The notes under the pieces were generated by a model. That model was not told the origin of the DNA. It was given only the letters and a program-made list of their open reading frames with translations, and made no database searches. Of a stretch of DNA of 64,000 nucleotides, positions 1 to 7,409 are shown piece after piece (position 1 is the stretch's first letter; every line of letters starts with the position of its first letter). The stretch comes from SIG452 sp045638525. Its GTDB lineage: Bacteria; Bacillota; Clostridia; UMGS1840. The stretch spans positions 124,001-188,000 of the forward strand of contig JAZUBQ010000012.1 in NCBI GenBank assembly GCA_045638525.1, in the 5' to 3' direction. The position numbers and the translations under genes are program-made.

Positions 1-459
1 TGGGATAGCGATGATGAAATCATGGATTACCTTGCAAAAATTTTAGATAAAAAAGCTTACGATAAAAGTGGCTTAATCTACGGAATGGGTCACGCAGTTT
101 ACACCATTTCCGACCCTCGTGCAGAATTGCTTCGTGAAAAAGCAAGAGAACTTGCAGAAGAAAAAGGTGCAATGAGAGAATTCAAAGTATACGAGGCTGT
201 GGAACGGCTGGCGCCGGTTGTTATTAACCGTAAAACCAACAAAGTAATTTGTGCTAACGTGGATTTATATTCCGGCTTTGTGTATCAGATGCTCGATATT
301 CCGAAAGAACTGTTCACTCCCTTGTTTGCAATTTCCAGAATTGCCGGTTGGGGTGCTCATATTCTGGAAGAAATTTCAATGAACAAAAAAATCATGAGAC
401 CTGCATATAAATGTGTAGCCAAAGATACCCCGTACATCCCCTTAGAAGAACGTGAATAA
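1..459 (+). CDS. citrate synthase, C-terminal part (5' truncated)
   Basis: The reading frame is open from base 1, so only about the last 152 codons are present. Citrate synthase condenses acetyl-CoA and oxaloacetate to citrate. Seen: the catalytic-His block GHAVYTISDPRA, the block NVDLYSGFVY carrying the Asp equivalent to Asp375 of the pig enzyme, and the C-terminal SRIAGWGAHILEE block. These are in the family order, and the C-terminus has the normal length. The stop at 457-459 is followed 27 nt later by mscL on the same strand. 2-Methylcitrate synthases share these motifs and cannot be excluded from this fragment. Confidence 0.93.
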   Translation, partial: WDSDDEIMDYLAKILDKKAYDKSGLIYGMGHAVYTISDPRAELLREKARELAEEKGAMREFKVYEAVERLAPVVINRKTNKVICANVDLYSGFVYQMLDIPKELFTPLFAISRIAGWGAHILEEISMNKKIMRPAYKCVAKDTPYIPLEERE

Positions 460-486
460 AAACAATATCTATAGAAAAGGAAAAGA

Positions 487-897
487 ATGATTATGAAAAA
501 AGCAGTAAAAAAAGCCGGTTCCTTCATAGAAGAATTCAAAAATTTTGCGATGAAAGGCAATGTCATTGATATGGCTGTCGGCGTAATTATCGGTGGCGCT
601 TTCGGCAAAATTGTAACCTCTTTGGTGAATGATATTCTGACTCCTGCCATCGGATTACTGTTAGGCGGTGTAGATTTTAAGAATCTGGCATGGGTGGTTG
701 GCGAAGCAACCATCGCATACGGTAATTTTATTCAGAATATTGTCGATTTTGTGATTATCGCATTATCTATTTTCTTATTTATTAAACTCTTGTCCAAATT
801 TTCCAGAAAAAAAGAAGAACCAAAAACAGAAGAGCCTCCGAAGAAAGCGGATGATATTCTTTTGTTGGAAGAAATCAGAGATTTACTGAAAAAGTAA
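487..897 (+). CDS. mscL: large-conductance mechanosensitive channel MscL
   Basis: A homopentameric inner-membrane channel that opens under membrane tension and releases solutes during osmotic downshock. The product has 136 residues, the normal size. It has the amphipathic N-terminus FKNFAMKGNVIDMAVGVIIG, a pore-lining first helix (about 20-45), a second helix (about 78-100) and a charged C-terminal helix ending in EEIRDLLKK. The start ATG at 487 follows AGAAAAGGAAAAG; a second in-frame ATG at 493 is also possible. It lies 27 nt after the citrate synthase gene and is probably cotranscribed with it. Confidence 0.95.
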   Translation: MIMKKAVKKAGSFIEEFKNFAMKGNVIDMAVGVIIGGAFGKIVTSLVNDILTPAIGLLLGGVDFKNLAWVVGEATIAYGNFIQNIVDFVIIALSIFLFIKLLSKFSRKKEEPKTEEPPKKADDILLLEEIRDLLKK

Positions 898-908
898 TAC
901 ATAAAACA

Positions 909-943
909 AAAACTGTAGCAAATATTCATTTTGCTACAGTTTT
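909..943. terminator. bidirectional rho-independent terminator
   Basis: A perfect 14-bp inverted repeat (909-922 and 930-943) with a 7-nt loop and T runs on both strands. It sits between mscL on the plus strand and the thioesterase gene on the minus strand, so it can end both convergent transcripts, including the long minus-strand operon that starts near 18.1 kb. Confidence 0.9.
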
Positions 944-951
944 TTTATTGT

Positions 952-1344
952 TTATCCAATACAATAACCGGTAATCGTAACGGCAGCAACCGCATTACCA
1001 AGTTCATCAGAAACATCAACACGATAATAATTCGTGGTCCTGCCGGTTTTTACCAAAGTAGCTTCTGCAATGAGCTTATCCCCTTTTGCCCTACCTAAAA
1101 AAGTGGTATTTGCACTTAATGAAACCCACTTTGGCTCCATATGATTGGCTGCAACCGCATAGGCAAAGTCTGCCAATGTAAACGGTACGCCGCCCATAAC
1201 ACCACCAACAGCATTTTTGTGTCTTAGGGTAATCTGTAAACTGCATTTTGCATAACCTTCTGCCACTTCATCAATCACCATTCCGTTTTCGGTGGCAAAA
1301 CGATCGTTAGAAAAAAATGAACGTATTTCATCTATTGTTTTCAT
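952..1344 (-). CDS. PaaI/YdiI-type hotdog-fold thioesterase
   Basis: A 130-residue single-domain hotdog protein expected to hydrolyse acyl-CoA thioesters in the cytosol; the substrate cannot be told. Seen: the family core NAVGGVMGGVPFTLADFAYA, followed by VSLSANTTFLGRAKGD and the strand pattern AEATLVKTGRTTNYYRVDV. The His of the usual HGG element is absent (GVMGG here), which also occurs in part of the family. It is the last gene of the long minus-strand operon, 13 nt after the rluD-like gene, and is followed by the bidirectional terminator. Confidence 0.85.
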   Translation of the reverse strand: MKTIDEIRSFFSNDRFATENGMVIDEVAEGYAKCSLQITLRHKNAVGGVMGGVPFTLADFAYAVAANHMEPKWVSLSANTTFLGRAKGDKLIAEATLVKTGRTTNYYRVDVSDELGNAVAAVTITGYCIG

Positions 1345-1357
1345 AGTATAATCCTTT

Positions 1358-2260
1358 TTACGATTTCAATTTATTTAAAACATTCTGAAATTCTGAAGGA
1401 ATCGGAAAACTAAACTCCATATATTCCCCTGTTGTGGGATGAATAAATCCAATGGTTTGCGCATGAAGAAGTTGTCCGTTTTGGAACAACTTCTGCTTTT
1501 TCGCCCCATAAACCGTATCCCCGGTTACCGGATGTCCTAAACTTGCCATATGTACACGAATCTGATGGGTTCTTCCTGTTTCCAAACGACACTTTACCAG
1601 ACAATATCCCGTATATCGCTCCAAAACTTCATAGTGCGTAACTGCATTTCTGGAGTTTCTCAAAGTAATCGCCATTTTTTTGCGATCTTTTTCGCTTCTT
1701 CCGATTGGTTTGTCCACAGTTCCGCTATCGTGTTTGATCACGCCATCCAACAAGGCAACATATTCCCGTTTGACAGAATGTTCTTTGATTTGTTCTGCCA
1801 GAGACAAATGTGCCGCATCTGTTTTTGCTACCAACAAGATACCACTGGTATCTTTATCAATCCGATGCACAATCCCGGGACGAATCACACCGTTAATGGA
1901 CGAAAGACGTCCTCTGCAATGATATAACAACGCATTAACCAATGTTCCCTCCTGATTGCCGTTAGCAGGATGGACCACCATTCCACGAGGCTTATAAACC
2001 ACAAGCAACGCATCGTCTTCGTAAATTATTTCCAGGGGAATATTTTCTTCCTTTGCCTCCAACTCCTGAGGTTCAGGAAGCACAACCGAAATCACATCTC
2101 CACAGCTCACTGCTGTTTTTTTATTGGCAACTTGTCCGTTAATTGTCACCAATCCGTCATCCAACAGCTTCTGAGCGTGACTGCGGGTAAGTTCTTCACA
2201 GACTTCCGCCAGATATTTGTCTATTCTTATTTTTTCTGATGCCTGAACCGTAAGTTCCAT
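1358..2260 (-). CDS. rluD: RluD-family 23S rRNA pseudouridine synthase (YlyB-like)
   Basis: Isomerises specific uridines of large-subunit rRNA to pseudouridine. The 300-residue product has an N-terminal S4 RNA-binding domain (about 11-70, beginning IRIDKYLAEV) and a catalytic domain with HRIDKDTSGILLVAKT, in which Asp135 is the expected catalytic residue. The later block GRTHQIRVHMASLGHPV is also present. The start was set at 2260 (MELTVQ) because the longer frame reads back through lspA; the lspA stop lies 14 nt upstream. In Bacillus the orthologue ylyB likewise follows lspA. Exact target uridines are inferred only from the family. Confidence 0.92.
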   Translation of the reverse strand: MELTVQASEKIRIDKYLAEVCEELTRSHAQKLLDDGLVTINGQVANKKTAVSCGDVISVVLPEPQELEAKEENIPLEIIYEDDALLVVYKPRGMVVHPANGNQEGTLVNALLYHCRGRLSSINGVIRPGIVHRIDKDTSGILLVAKTDAAHLSLAEQIKEHSVKREYVALLDGVIKHDSGTVDKPIGRSEKDRKKMAITLRNSRNAVTHYEVLERYTGYCLVKCRLETGRTHQIRVHMASLGHPVTGDTVYGAKKQKLFQNGQLLHAQTIGFIHPTTGEYMEFSFPIPSEFQNVLNKLKS

Positions 2261-2274
2261 AGCGCCACCCGTTT

Positions 2275-2730
2275 CTACTGTTTTTTCTCCTCTTTGGAAA
2301 AGAGAATATATCCTGCAACCAAACAAACACCCAACACGACACAAATATCCGCTAAATTAAACACCGGATAATTGATGATGCGAACATCAATATAATCCAC
2401 CACACAGCCAAAACTCAAACGGTCTGCCACATTGGAAATTCCACCGCCCGCAATCATAGCTAACGGCACAGTGAGCCATTTGGAAAGTTTTGCTTTTTTG
2501 CTTACTACGTAATAAGTAATCCCTAAAAACAAAAAAATCGAAATAGCAATCAAAAACACCTTTGCATCCTGAAAAATACCGAACGCTGCTCCACGGTTTT
2601 CCACATAGCTAAGATACAGAATTTTATCAATCACGGTGATATCGCCTGTCTGCAATACCGAAACACCCCAATAGGCAAGGATTCGGGTAAAAAATATAAT
2701 CGCAAAAACAATTCCAAGATAAATAAACAT
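2275..2730 (-). CDS. lspA: signal peptidase II (prolipoprotein signal peptidase)
   Basis: A membrane aspartyl protease that cleaves lipoprotein signal peptides ahead of the lipidated cysteine. It has 151 residues and four hydrophobic segments. Conserved blocks are VENRGAAFGIF, GGGISNVADRLSFGCVVDYID with catalytic Asp112, and YPVFNLADICVVLG with catalytic Asp128. The SD is GAGGTAGTTT before the ATG. Two plausible substrates are encoded in this window: the VanW-like protein (LGAC lipobox) and GerC (LTGC lipobox). It lies between divIVA and the rluD-like gene, as in many Firmicutes, but without the ileS often found there. Confidence 0.96.
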   Translation of the reverse strand: MFIYLGIVFAIIFFTRILAYWGVSVLQTGDITVIDKILYLSYVENRGAAFGIFQDAKVFLIAISIFLFLGITYYVVSKKAKLSKWLTVPLAMIAGGGISNVADRLSFGCVVDYIDVRIINYPVFNLADICVVLGVCLVAGYILFSKEEKKQ

Positions 2731-2743
2731 AAACTACCTCGCC

Positions 2744-3184
2744 TTAGTTATCCAATTCTAAAATTTCAATTTGAGAATGAATTAAACTTTTAATTTTGGA
2801 TTTATAGATGCTAAATTCCTGTTTTAAGGAAGCAACTTGTGTCTGAATGGCTTCTACATCACGATTGGCTTTTGCAAGCATTTCATCTTTTTGCAAATTG
2901 GCCTCTTTGACAATATTTTCCGCTTCTTTGTGAGCATTCTTTTTGATTTCATCTGAAATAGAATGTGCCGTTACTACAGTATCACGCAACGCATCTTCCA
3001 TGGATTTATACTCTTTAATCGCATCGGAGAGAAGATTGTTTTTATCCTTTAACATCAGATTTTCTTTATAAAGCTTATCATAATCCCGAGATATATTTTC
3101 CAAAAATTCCATTACTTCATCTTTATCATATCCAAATGCCGATTTTTTAAAGCTAATATTTTCCAGTTCAATCGGTGTATACAT
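2744..3184 (-). CDS. divIVA: DivIVA-family cell-division/polarity protein
   Basis: A 146-residue coiled-coil protein that binds negatively curved membrane at division septa and poles. The N-terminus MYTPIELENISFKKSAFGYD is the DivIVA membrane-binding segment, with KDEVMEFLENISRDYDKLYKEN after it. The rest (about 35-140) is heptad-rich coiled coil. The ATG at 3184 was chosen because AGGGAGAG lies 8 nt upstream and the family N-terminus begins exactly there; a longer frame adds 11 unlikely residues. It sits in a sepF-ylmH-divIVA-lspA order typical of the tail of Gram-positive dcw clusters. Confidence 0.94.
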   Translation of the reverse strand: MYTPIELENISFKKSAFGYDKDEVMEFLENISRDYDKLYKENLMLKDKNNLLSDAIKEYKSMEDALRDTVVTAHSISDEIKKNAHKEAENIVKEANLQKDEMLAKANRDVEAIQTQVASLKQEFSIYKSKIKSLIHSQIEILELDN

Positions 3185-3237
3185 CTTTTTAACTCTCCCT
3201 TTTTCACACAAAGGCATAAGAGAAAATCTCCTATGCC

Positions 3238-3999
3238 TTATTCGTATTTTTTTATCAAAATTTTTACCCTGTCCTTCTTGGTAACTCCTTCCACTTCTTC
3301 TAAAACAAATCTGCCTTTTTTCGAAATGGAAATCAAATCCCCCACAGAAAGCGTCTTATTATATTGCGTGGTTTCAAAATGATTCACTTTTACCTTACCG
3401 GCAAGAATAAGTTCTTTTGCTTTTTCTCTGGAAAGTTTTGCAATATCACCAACCAAACAATCCAATCTTAAAGAAGAAACTGTGGTACTGCGATAGGAAA
3501 AACTTTGTTCCTTTTCAATTTCAGGATTTTCTATCACTTCCAGGCTGACAGGATAACGCCCCACTGTGTGAAGATTCTCCATAACATATTCGGCAATTTC
3601 TTCTTTCACCAAAAAGTAAGAAAGTTCGCCAACCACAATATCTCCCAGTTTTTGCCGTTTGATTCCGAGCCCCATTAAGGCACCAAGAACATCCCGATGT
3701 CCAAACTGATTTCCGCACGATGACGAAATGCCAATCATCTTGATTGGTGTTTCTCCATATCCGAAATCCAGATAACAAACCTGACGTTCTGCATTGGGAA
3801 CTCCACCGAAAAAGCACAAATCATCCCGATAAAAAGAAAACAACTGCTTCGCCAGAACAATTTGTTTTTCGTCCAGAAAATCGGAATATATAGGATACCC
3901 CTTCTGATAGGATTTTTCCAATTTATCATAGACTGAGGACAGCATAATCCGATCCTCTTTATCCGAAATCCGTTTCAGTAAATCTGTTTTTGTGAGCAT
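3238..3999 (-). CDS. ylmH: YlmH-type S4-domain RNA-binding protein
   Basis: A 253-residue protein with the YlmH core GHRDVLGALMGLGIKRQKLG and a C-terminal S4 domain (about 177-245, LRLDCLVGDIAKLSREKAKELI). YlmH homologues bind ribosomal/tRNA complexes and have been linked to ribosome quality control; the role here is inferred from family membership. The start ATG at 3999 lies 8 nt after the sepF stop, and the nearby GGTGAT is a weak, close SD, so translation may be coupled to sepF. Confidence 0.92.
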   Translation of the reverse strand: MLTKTDLLKRISDKEDRIMLSSVYDKLEKSYQKGYPIYSDFLDEKQIVLAKQLFSFYRDDLCFFGGVPNAERQVCYLDFGYGETPIKMIGISSSCGNQFGHRDVLGALMGLGIKRQKLGDIVVGELSYFLVKEEIAEYVMENLHTVGRYPVSLEVIENPEIEKEQSFSYRSTTVSSLRLDCLVGDIAKLSREKAKELILAGKVKVNHFETTQYNKTLSVGDLISISKKGRFVLEEVEGVTKKDRVKILIKKYE

Positions 4000-4007
4000 A
4001 TCACCAA

Positions 4008-4457
4008 TTAAAACGGAAAGGCAACCTTGTTGCGAAGCTCATCTTTGAAATCTCCCATAATGCCCATATTATACGGAACAATCAGAAAAATTCCATTAGA
4101 AATTTTCTGGATATTGCCATCTAAAGAATAAACAGCTCCGGATAAAAAGTCAATAATTCGTTTTGCAACATCACGGTCAATATTTTCTAAATTAACCACA
4201 ATAGGTTTTTTGGTTTTTAAATGATCTGCAATTTCTTTTGAATCCTCAAATGCCATAGGATGCACTACCACAACCTTCAACTGTGTTGTGGTATGTATAT
4301 TCACAATTTTCCCCTTTTTGGGAGCCTGTAATGTTTCTTTAGGCTCTTTGGGAGAAATTTCTTTCTGTTTAAATATTTTCTCAACGTCTTCTTCTAATTC
4401 TTCTTCATCTTCCAACAGACCAAAATCAATCAATTTTTTCTTAATTGCACCAAACAT
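4008..4457 (-). CDS. sepF: SepF, FtsZ-interacting cell-division protein
   Basis: SepF tethers FtsZ to the membrane and organises filaments at the septum. The 149-residue product begins with a short amphipathic segment (MFGAIKKKLIDFGLL), has an acidic linker (about 17-40), and ends in the SepF/DUF552 domain. The segment VVHPMAFEDSKEIADHLKTK is followed by PIVVNLENIDRDVAKRIIDF and FLSGAVYSLDG. The SD GAGGAG lies 8 nt before the ATG. Between sepF and ylmH many relatives carry ylmG (YggT family); here the two genes are only 8 nt apart, so ylmG is missing. Confidence 0.95.
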   Translation of the reverse strand: MFGAIKKKLIDFGLLEDEEELEEDVEKIFKQKEISPKEPKETLQAPKKGKIVNIHTTTQLKVVVVHPMAFEDSKEIADHLKTKKPIVVNLENIDRDVAKRIIDFLSGAVYSLDGNIQKISNGIFLIVPYNMGIMGDFKDELRNKVAFPF

Positions 4458-4475
4458 AATGCATACTCCTCTCAG

Positions 4476-5189
4476 TTATATACCGGCCTTCCGGTTTGAT
4501 ATTTGATGATAATCACGGGGTCCGAATATGGCTGAACCCACTCTGACTAACGTAGAACCCTCTTCAATGGCAATTTGATAATCATTGCTCATTCCCATAG
4601 ACAGCACGTCCAAAGAGCGTTCTTCACATTGAAACTGTGAAAACAAATGGTATAGTTTTGAAAAAACTCTCCGAAGCACATCCTCAGAACTTCCTGCAGG
4701 GGGCATTGTCATAAATCCTTTTACCAAAAGATTGGGATATTTTTTACTTTCCCAAAACAGGCGAACCAAATCTTCCTCATAAATCCCTGATTTTGATTCT
4801 TCTTTGGTCAAATTCACCTCTAACAGAACATTTTGCACTTTCCCGTGTTTTTTTGCCTGCTTATCAATTTCTTTCATCAAAGATTCTGAATCCACAGAAT
4901 GAATCAGACAAACCTTGTCTGCAATGTATTTCACTTTATTGGACTGAAGATGTCCTATCATATGAAATTCGTCAACATAAGGGGCTAATACCTCGTATTT
5001 CCCCACCAATTCCTGCACATAGTTTTCGCCAATGGCACGAACACCACAGTCTATGGCAGACATAATCTCTTCCGGTGTTCTTGTTTTGGTAACCGGAAGC
5101 AAAAGAATGTCTTGCGCACTTCTTCCGGCCTTCTTTGCACTCTCAAAGATATTATGTTTTATTATATCAAGTTTTTCCGATATTGTCAA
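4476..5189 (-). CDS. yggS: YggS/YlmE-family PLP homeostasis protein
   Basis: A pyridoxal-phosphate-binding single-barrel protein without known enzymatic activity, involved in PLP and amino-acid homeostasis. It has 237 residues. The PLP lysine is Lys35 in LLPVTKTRTPEEI, and other blocks are IGENYVQELVGKYE, FHMIGHLQSNKVKYI, and SMGMSNDYQIAIEEGSTLVRVGSAIFG. The start is a TTG at 5189, supported by AAGGGGTG about 7 nt upstream; no ATG fits the family N-terminus. It precedes sepF, as ylmE does in Bacillus. Confidence 0.94.
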   Translation of the reverse strand: MTISEKLDIIKHNIFESAKKAGRSAQDILLLPVTKTRTPEEIMSAIDCGVRAIGENYVQELVGKYEVLAPYVDEFHMIGHLQSNKVKYIADKVCLIHSVDSESLMKEIDKQAKKHGKVQNVLLEVNLTKEESKSGIYEEDLVRLFWESKKYPNLLVKGFMTMPPAGSSEDVLRRVFSKLYHLFSQFQCEERSLDVLSMGMSNDYQIAIEEGSTLVRVGSAIFGPRDYHQISNRKAGI

Positions 5190-5227
5190 TCAGAATCACC
5201 CCTTTTCTCAGTTTTTTTGAAAATTTT

Positions 5228-6472
5228 CTATCGGGGTTCCGATACAATCATTCCCTCTGATAAATTCTTGGATTTGGTAATTACCAAATCGTACAAAAGA
5301 ACATTTTCCGAATTCTGATTGTCTTCTTTTACAATCACAAACTCGTTCTTTTCACACAGAATTTCCACCGATTTCTTTTTCACTACACTGTCCTTAATAA
5401 CATACACATACGGCTCTTTTGCATCCCCTAAAATTGCTTCTTTTGGAATTCTAAGACCGGAATATGTTTTTTTCACCAAATCAAAATCCAGCTTTCTTTC
5501 TCCCATTAAGCTGTTCAGATTCCGGCTGAGCGAAAGGGTTAAAACAGCATCCGCTCTTCCGACGGAGATGTTTGTTACAGTACATACAATTTTACCTCCG
5601 GTAACATCGGAAGATTTGATATATAACGTATCCCCTGTTTCAATTCCTTCTGCTTCTTTGGCAGAAATTTCTGCAAGCAAGGTAGCTTCATAGTTATTCA
5701 CAATTTTCCCGAATACATAATTACCGTCAGTCTTGCTGTAATCCAAAGGTTTTAAATTCCATAAATTGTGAAACAGTGTGACATCTGCATTTGAAGCAGT
5801 CGCCTGATTGATGGTGGTTTCATATCCGTCCACTTTTGAATAAATCAATCCGGAAGTTGCGGAATAAAAAGCATCTTTATGCCCCGTGATGGTGCGTTCC
5901 AGATCATCACGCTGATTTTTCAGCTTTTCCAACTCTTTTTCCGGTGTGCTTTCACCTTGCCCCAGTGCCATTCCCTCAATGTCATTGGTTTCTTTCAACA
6001 ACGACTGAAAATCACCTTCCTGAGAATGATAAGCAATTTTACGCATTTTTTTTAAGATTACTGCATAATTATTGTCTGTCCACTCAGCATCCTGATTACG
6101 ATTTTTAATGGAAGACTCCAAACTGTTGATTTTTTCACTCAACGACTTGATGCTGTTGCTTTTTGCCTCATCAATCTCTCCGGAATATACACTTGCGACG
6201 TGTGTTCTGGCTGTCACTCGGGTTCCGTCAGAATAATTCATAACCGCAATGCCCTTTGCCGTGGATGTCAGAACTTCTTCATTCCATACAAGGATTCCTT
6301 TTGCAGGAACCACCACTTCTTCTGTCCCGTGATATACCACTTGTGTACTGAAACTGGGATGGAAATATAAGTACATTGCAATTCCGAAAAAGACAACAAT
6401 CGCAAACAGCCCCACTTTATAAAATGCAGGGATTTTATTCTTTTTATGATGGTTTTTTCTTTCTTCTGCCAT
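5228..6472 (-). CDS. HlyD-like single-pass membrane protein
   Basis: A 414-residue protein with a basic N-terminus (MAEERKNHHKKNK), one transmembrane helix (about 18-37) and a large extracytoplasmic part. The latter has a beta/lipoyl-like hairpin (VVVPAKGILVWNEEV), two coiled-coil stretches and a C-terminal beta-rich barrel region. This architecture matches the HlyD/membrane-fusion adaptor superfamily, but no ABC or MFS partner is adjacent, so a transport role is not supported by context. The ATG at 6472 lies 5 nt after the miaA stop with the SD AAAGGTGA overlapping it; the longer frame runs into miaA. Similar proteins occur upstream of yggS-sepF in clostridia. Function unknown. Confidence 0.75.
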   Translation of the reverse strand: MAEERKNHHKKNKIPAFYKVGLFAIVVFFGIAMYLYFHPSFSTQVVYHGTEEVVVPAKGILVWNEEVLTSTAKGIAVMNYSDGTRVTARTHVASVYSGEIDEAKSNSIKSLSEKINSLESSIKNRNQDAEWTDNNYAVILKKMRKIAYHSQEGDFQSLLKETNDIEGMALGQGESTPEKELEKLKNQRDDLERTITGHKDAFYSATSGLIYSKVDGYETTINQATASNADVTLFHNLWNLKPLDYSKTDGNYVFGKIVNNYEATLLAEISAKEAEGIETGDTLYIKSSDVTGGKIVCTVTNISVGRADAVLTLSLSRNLNSLMGERKLDFDLVKKTYSGLRIPKEAILGDAKEPYVYVIKDSVVKKKSVEILCEKNEFVIVKEDNQNSENVLLYDLVITKSKNLSEGMIVSEPR

Positions 6473-6477
6473 AGGAT

Positions 6478-7401
6478 TCACCTTTTTTCTGTATTCTGAA
6501 TGACCGCTTCGCACAGCTCTGCGACAGGAAGAGTGGCTTCCAACCAGACTGCTCCTTCGTTTCTGCGAAACCAAGTCAGTTGTCGTTTGGCATAACGACG
6601 AGATTCCATTTTTAATTTTTCCACTGCTTCCTCTAAGGTTAAGTAGCCGTCTAAATATTCTACAATTTCTTTATAACCGATTGCCTGCATGGAAGTGTTG
6701 GTTTTGGGAATCCCTTGTTCCAATAAAGATTTTACTTCTTCCACCAGACCATTTTCCAACATGACATCTACCCGTCGGTTGATTCGCTCATAAAGTTTTT
6801 CTCGTTCGGTATCCAATACAAAAAACTTGACATCGTATGGTTTTGGAGCGTTTTTTGTGCGCATTTCCTGCTCAGATATGGTACTGCCGGATGTGCGATA
6901 AACCTCCAACGCACGAATCAGACGTCTGGCATTGTTGGGATGCAATCTCTCGGCTGTTTTCGGGTCGATTTTCCGAAGCTCTTCCAGCAGATATTCTCCG
7001 CCTTTTTCTTCGTACATTGCAGTAATTTCTGCTCTGACTGCTTCATCAACCGGAATGGGAGCAAGGTCATAACCGTACACCAAAGAATTGATATAAAGAC
7101 CTGTTCCGCCTGCAATAACCGGAATTTTACCTTTTGCTAAAATTTCATCCACGATAGGCTTGGCTTCCTCCACATAACGGCTGACATTGTAATTTTCCAT
7201 TGGAGAAACAATGTCTATCATATGGTGAGGAATCCCTCCCATTTCCTCTTTGGTAACCTTAGCAGTTCCCACGTTCATATCACGATATATCTGCATAGAA
7301 TCTGCAGATACGATTTCTGTATGCAACTGTTTTGCAACCTCAACCGATAATCCGGTTTTTCCGGAGGCAGTGGGTCCTGCAATTACAATAACCTGATTCA
7401 T
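6478..7401 (-). CDS. miaA: tRNA dimethylallyltransferase
   Basis: Transfers dimethylallyl from DMAPP to N6 of A37 in tRNAs that read UNN codons; MiaB, encoded nearby, then adds the methylthio group. The 307-residue product has the P-loop IAGPTASGKTGLSVE, the DSMQIYRDMNVGTAK block, and the substrate segment YDLAPIPVDEAVRAE. The SD AGGAGTATCT precedes the ATG. It lies 8 nt after mutL, and miaB is upstream in the same operon, so both steps of ms2i6A synthesis are probably cotranscribed. Confidence 0.96.
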   Translation of the reverse strand: MNQVIVIAGPTASGKTGLSVEVAKQLHTEIVSADSMQIYRDMNVGTAKVTKEEMGGIPHHMIDIVSPMENYNVSRYVEEAKPIVDEILAKGKIPVIAGGTGLYINSLVYGYDLAPIPVDEAVRAEITAMYEEKGGEYLLEELRKIDPKTAERLHPNNARRLIRALEVYRTSGSTISEQEMRTKNAPKPYDVKFFVLDTEREKLYERINRRVDVMLENGLVEEVKSLLEQGIPKTNTSMQAIGYKEIVEYLDGYLTLEEAVEKLKMESRRYAKRQLTWFRRNEGAVWLEATLPVAELCEAVIQNTEKR

Positions 7402-7409
7402 AGATACTC

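Noticed and set aside
2261..2344. N-terminal extension of the RluD-like protein
   Set aside because: The extension lies inside lspA coding sequence, and the S4 domain starts normally at the shorter start.
5228..6472. A drug-efflux system based on the HlyD-like protein
   Set aside because: No ABC, MFS or RND partner gene is adjacent, and the gene sits within a division/housekeeping operon.
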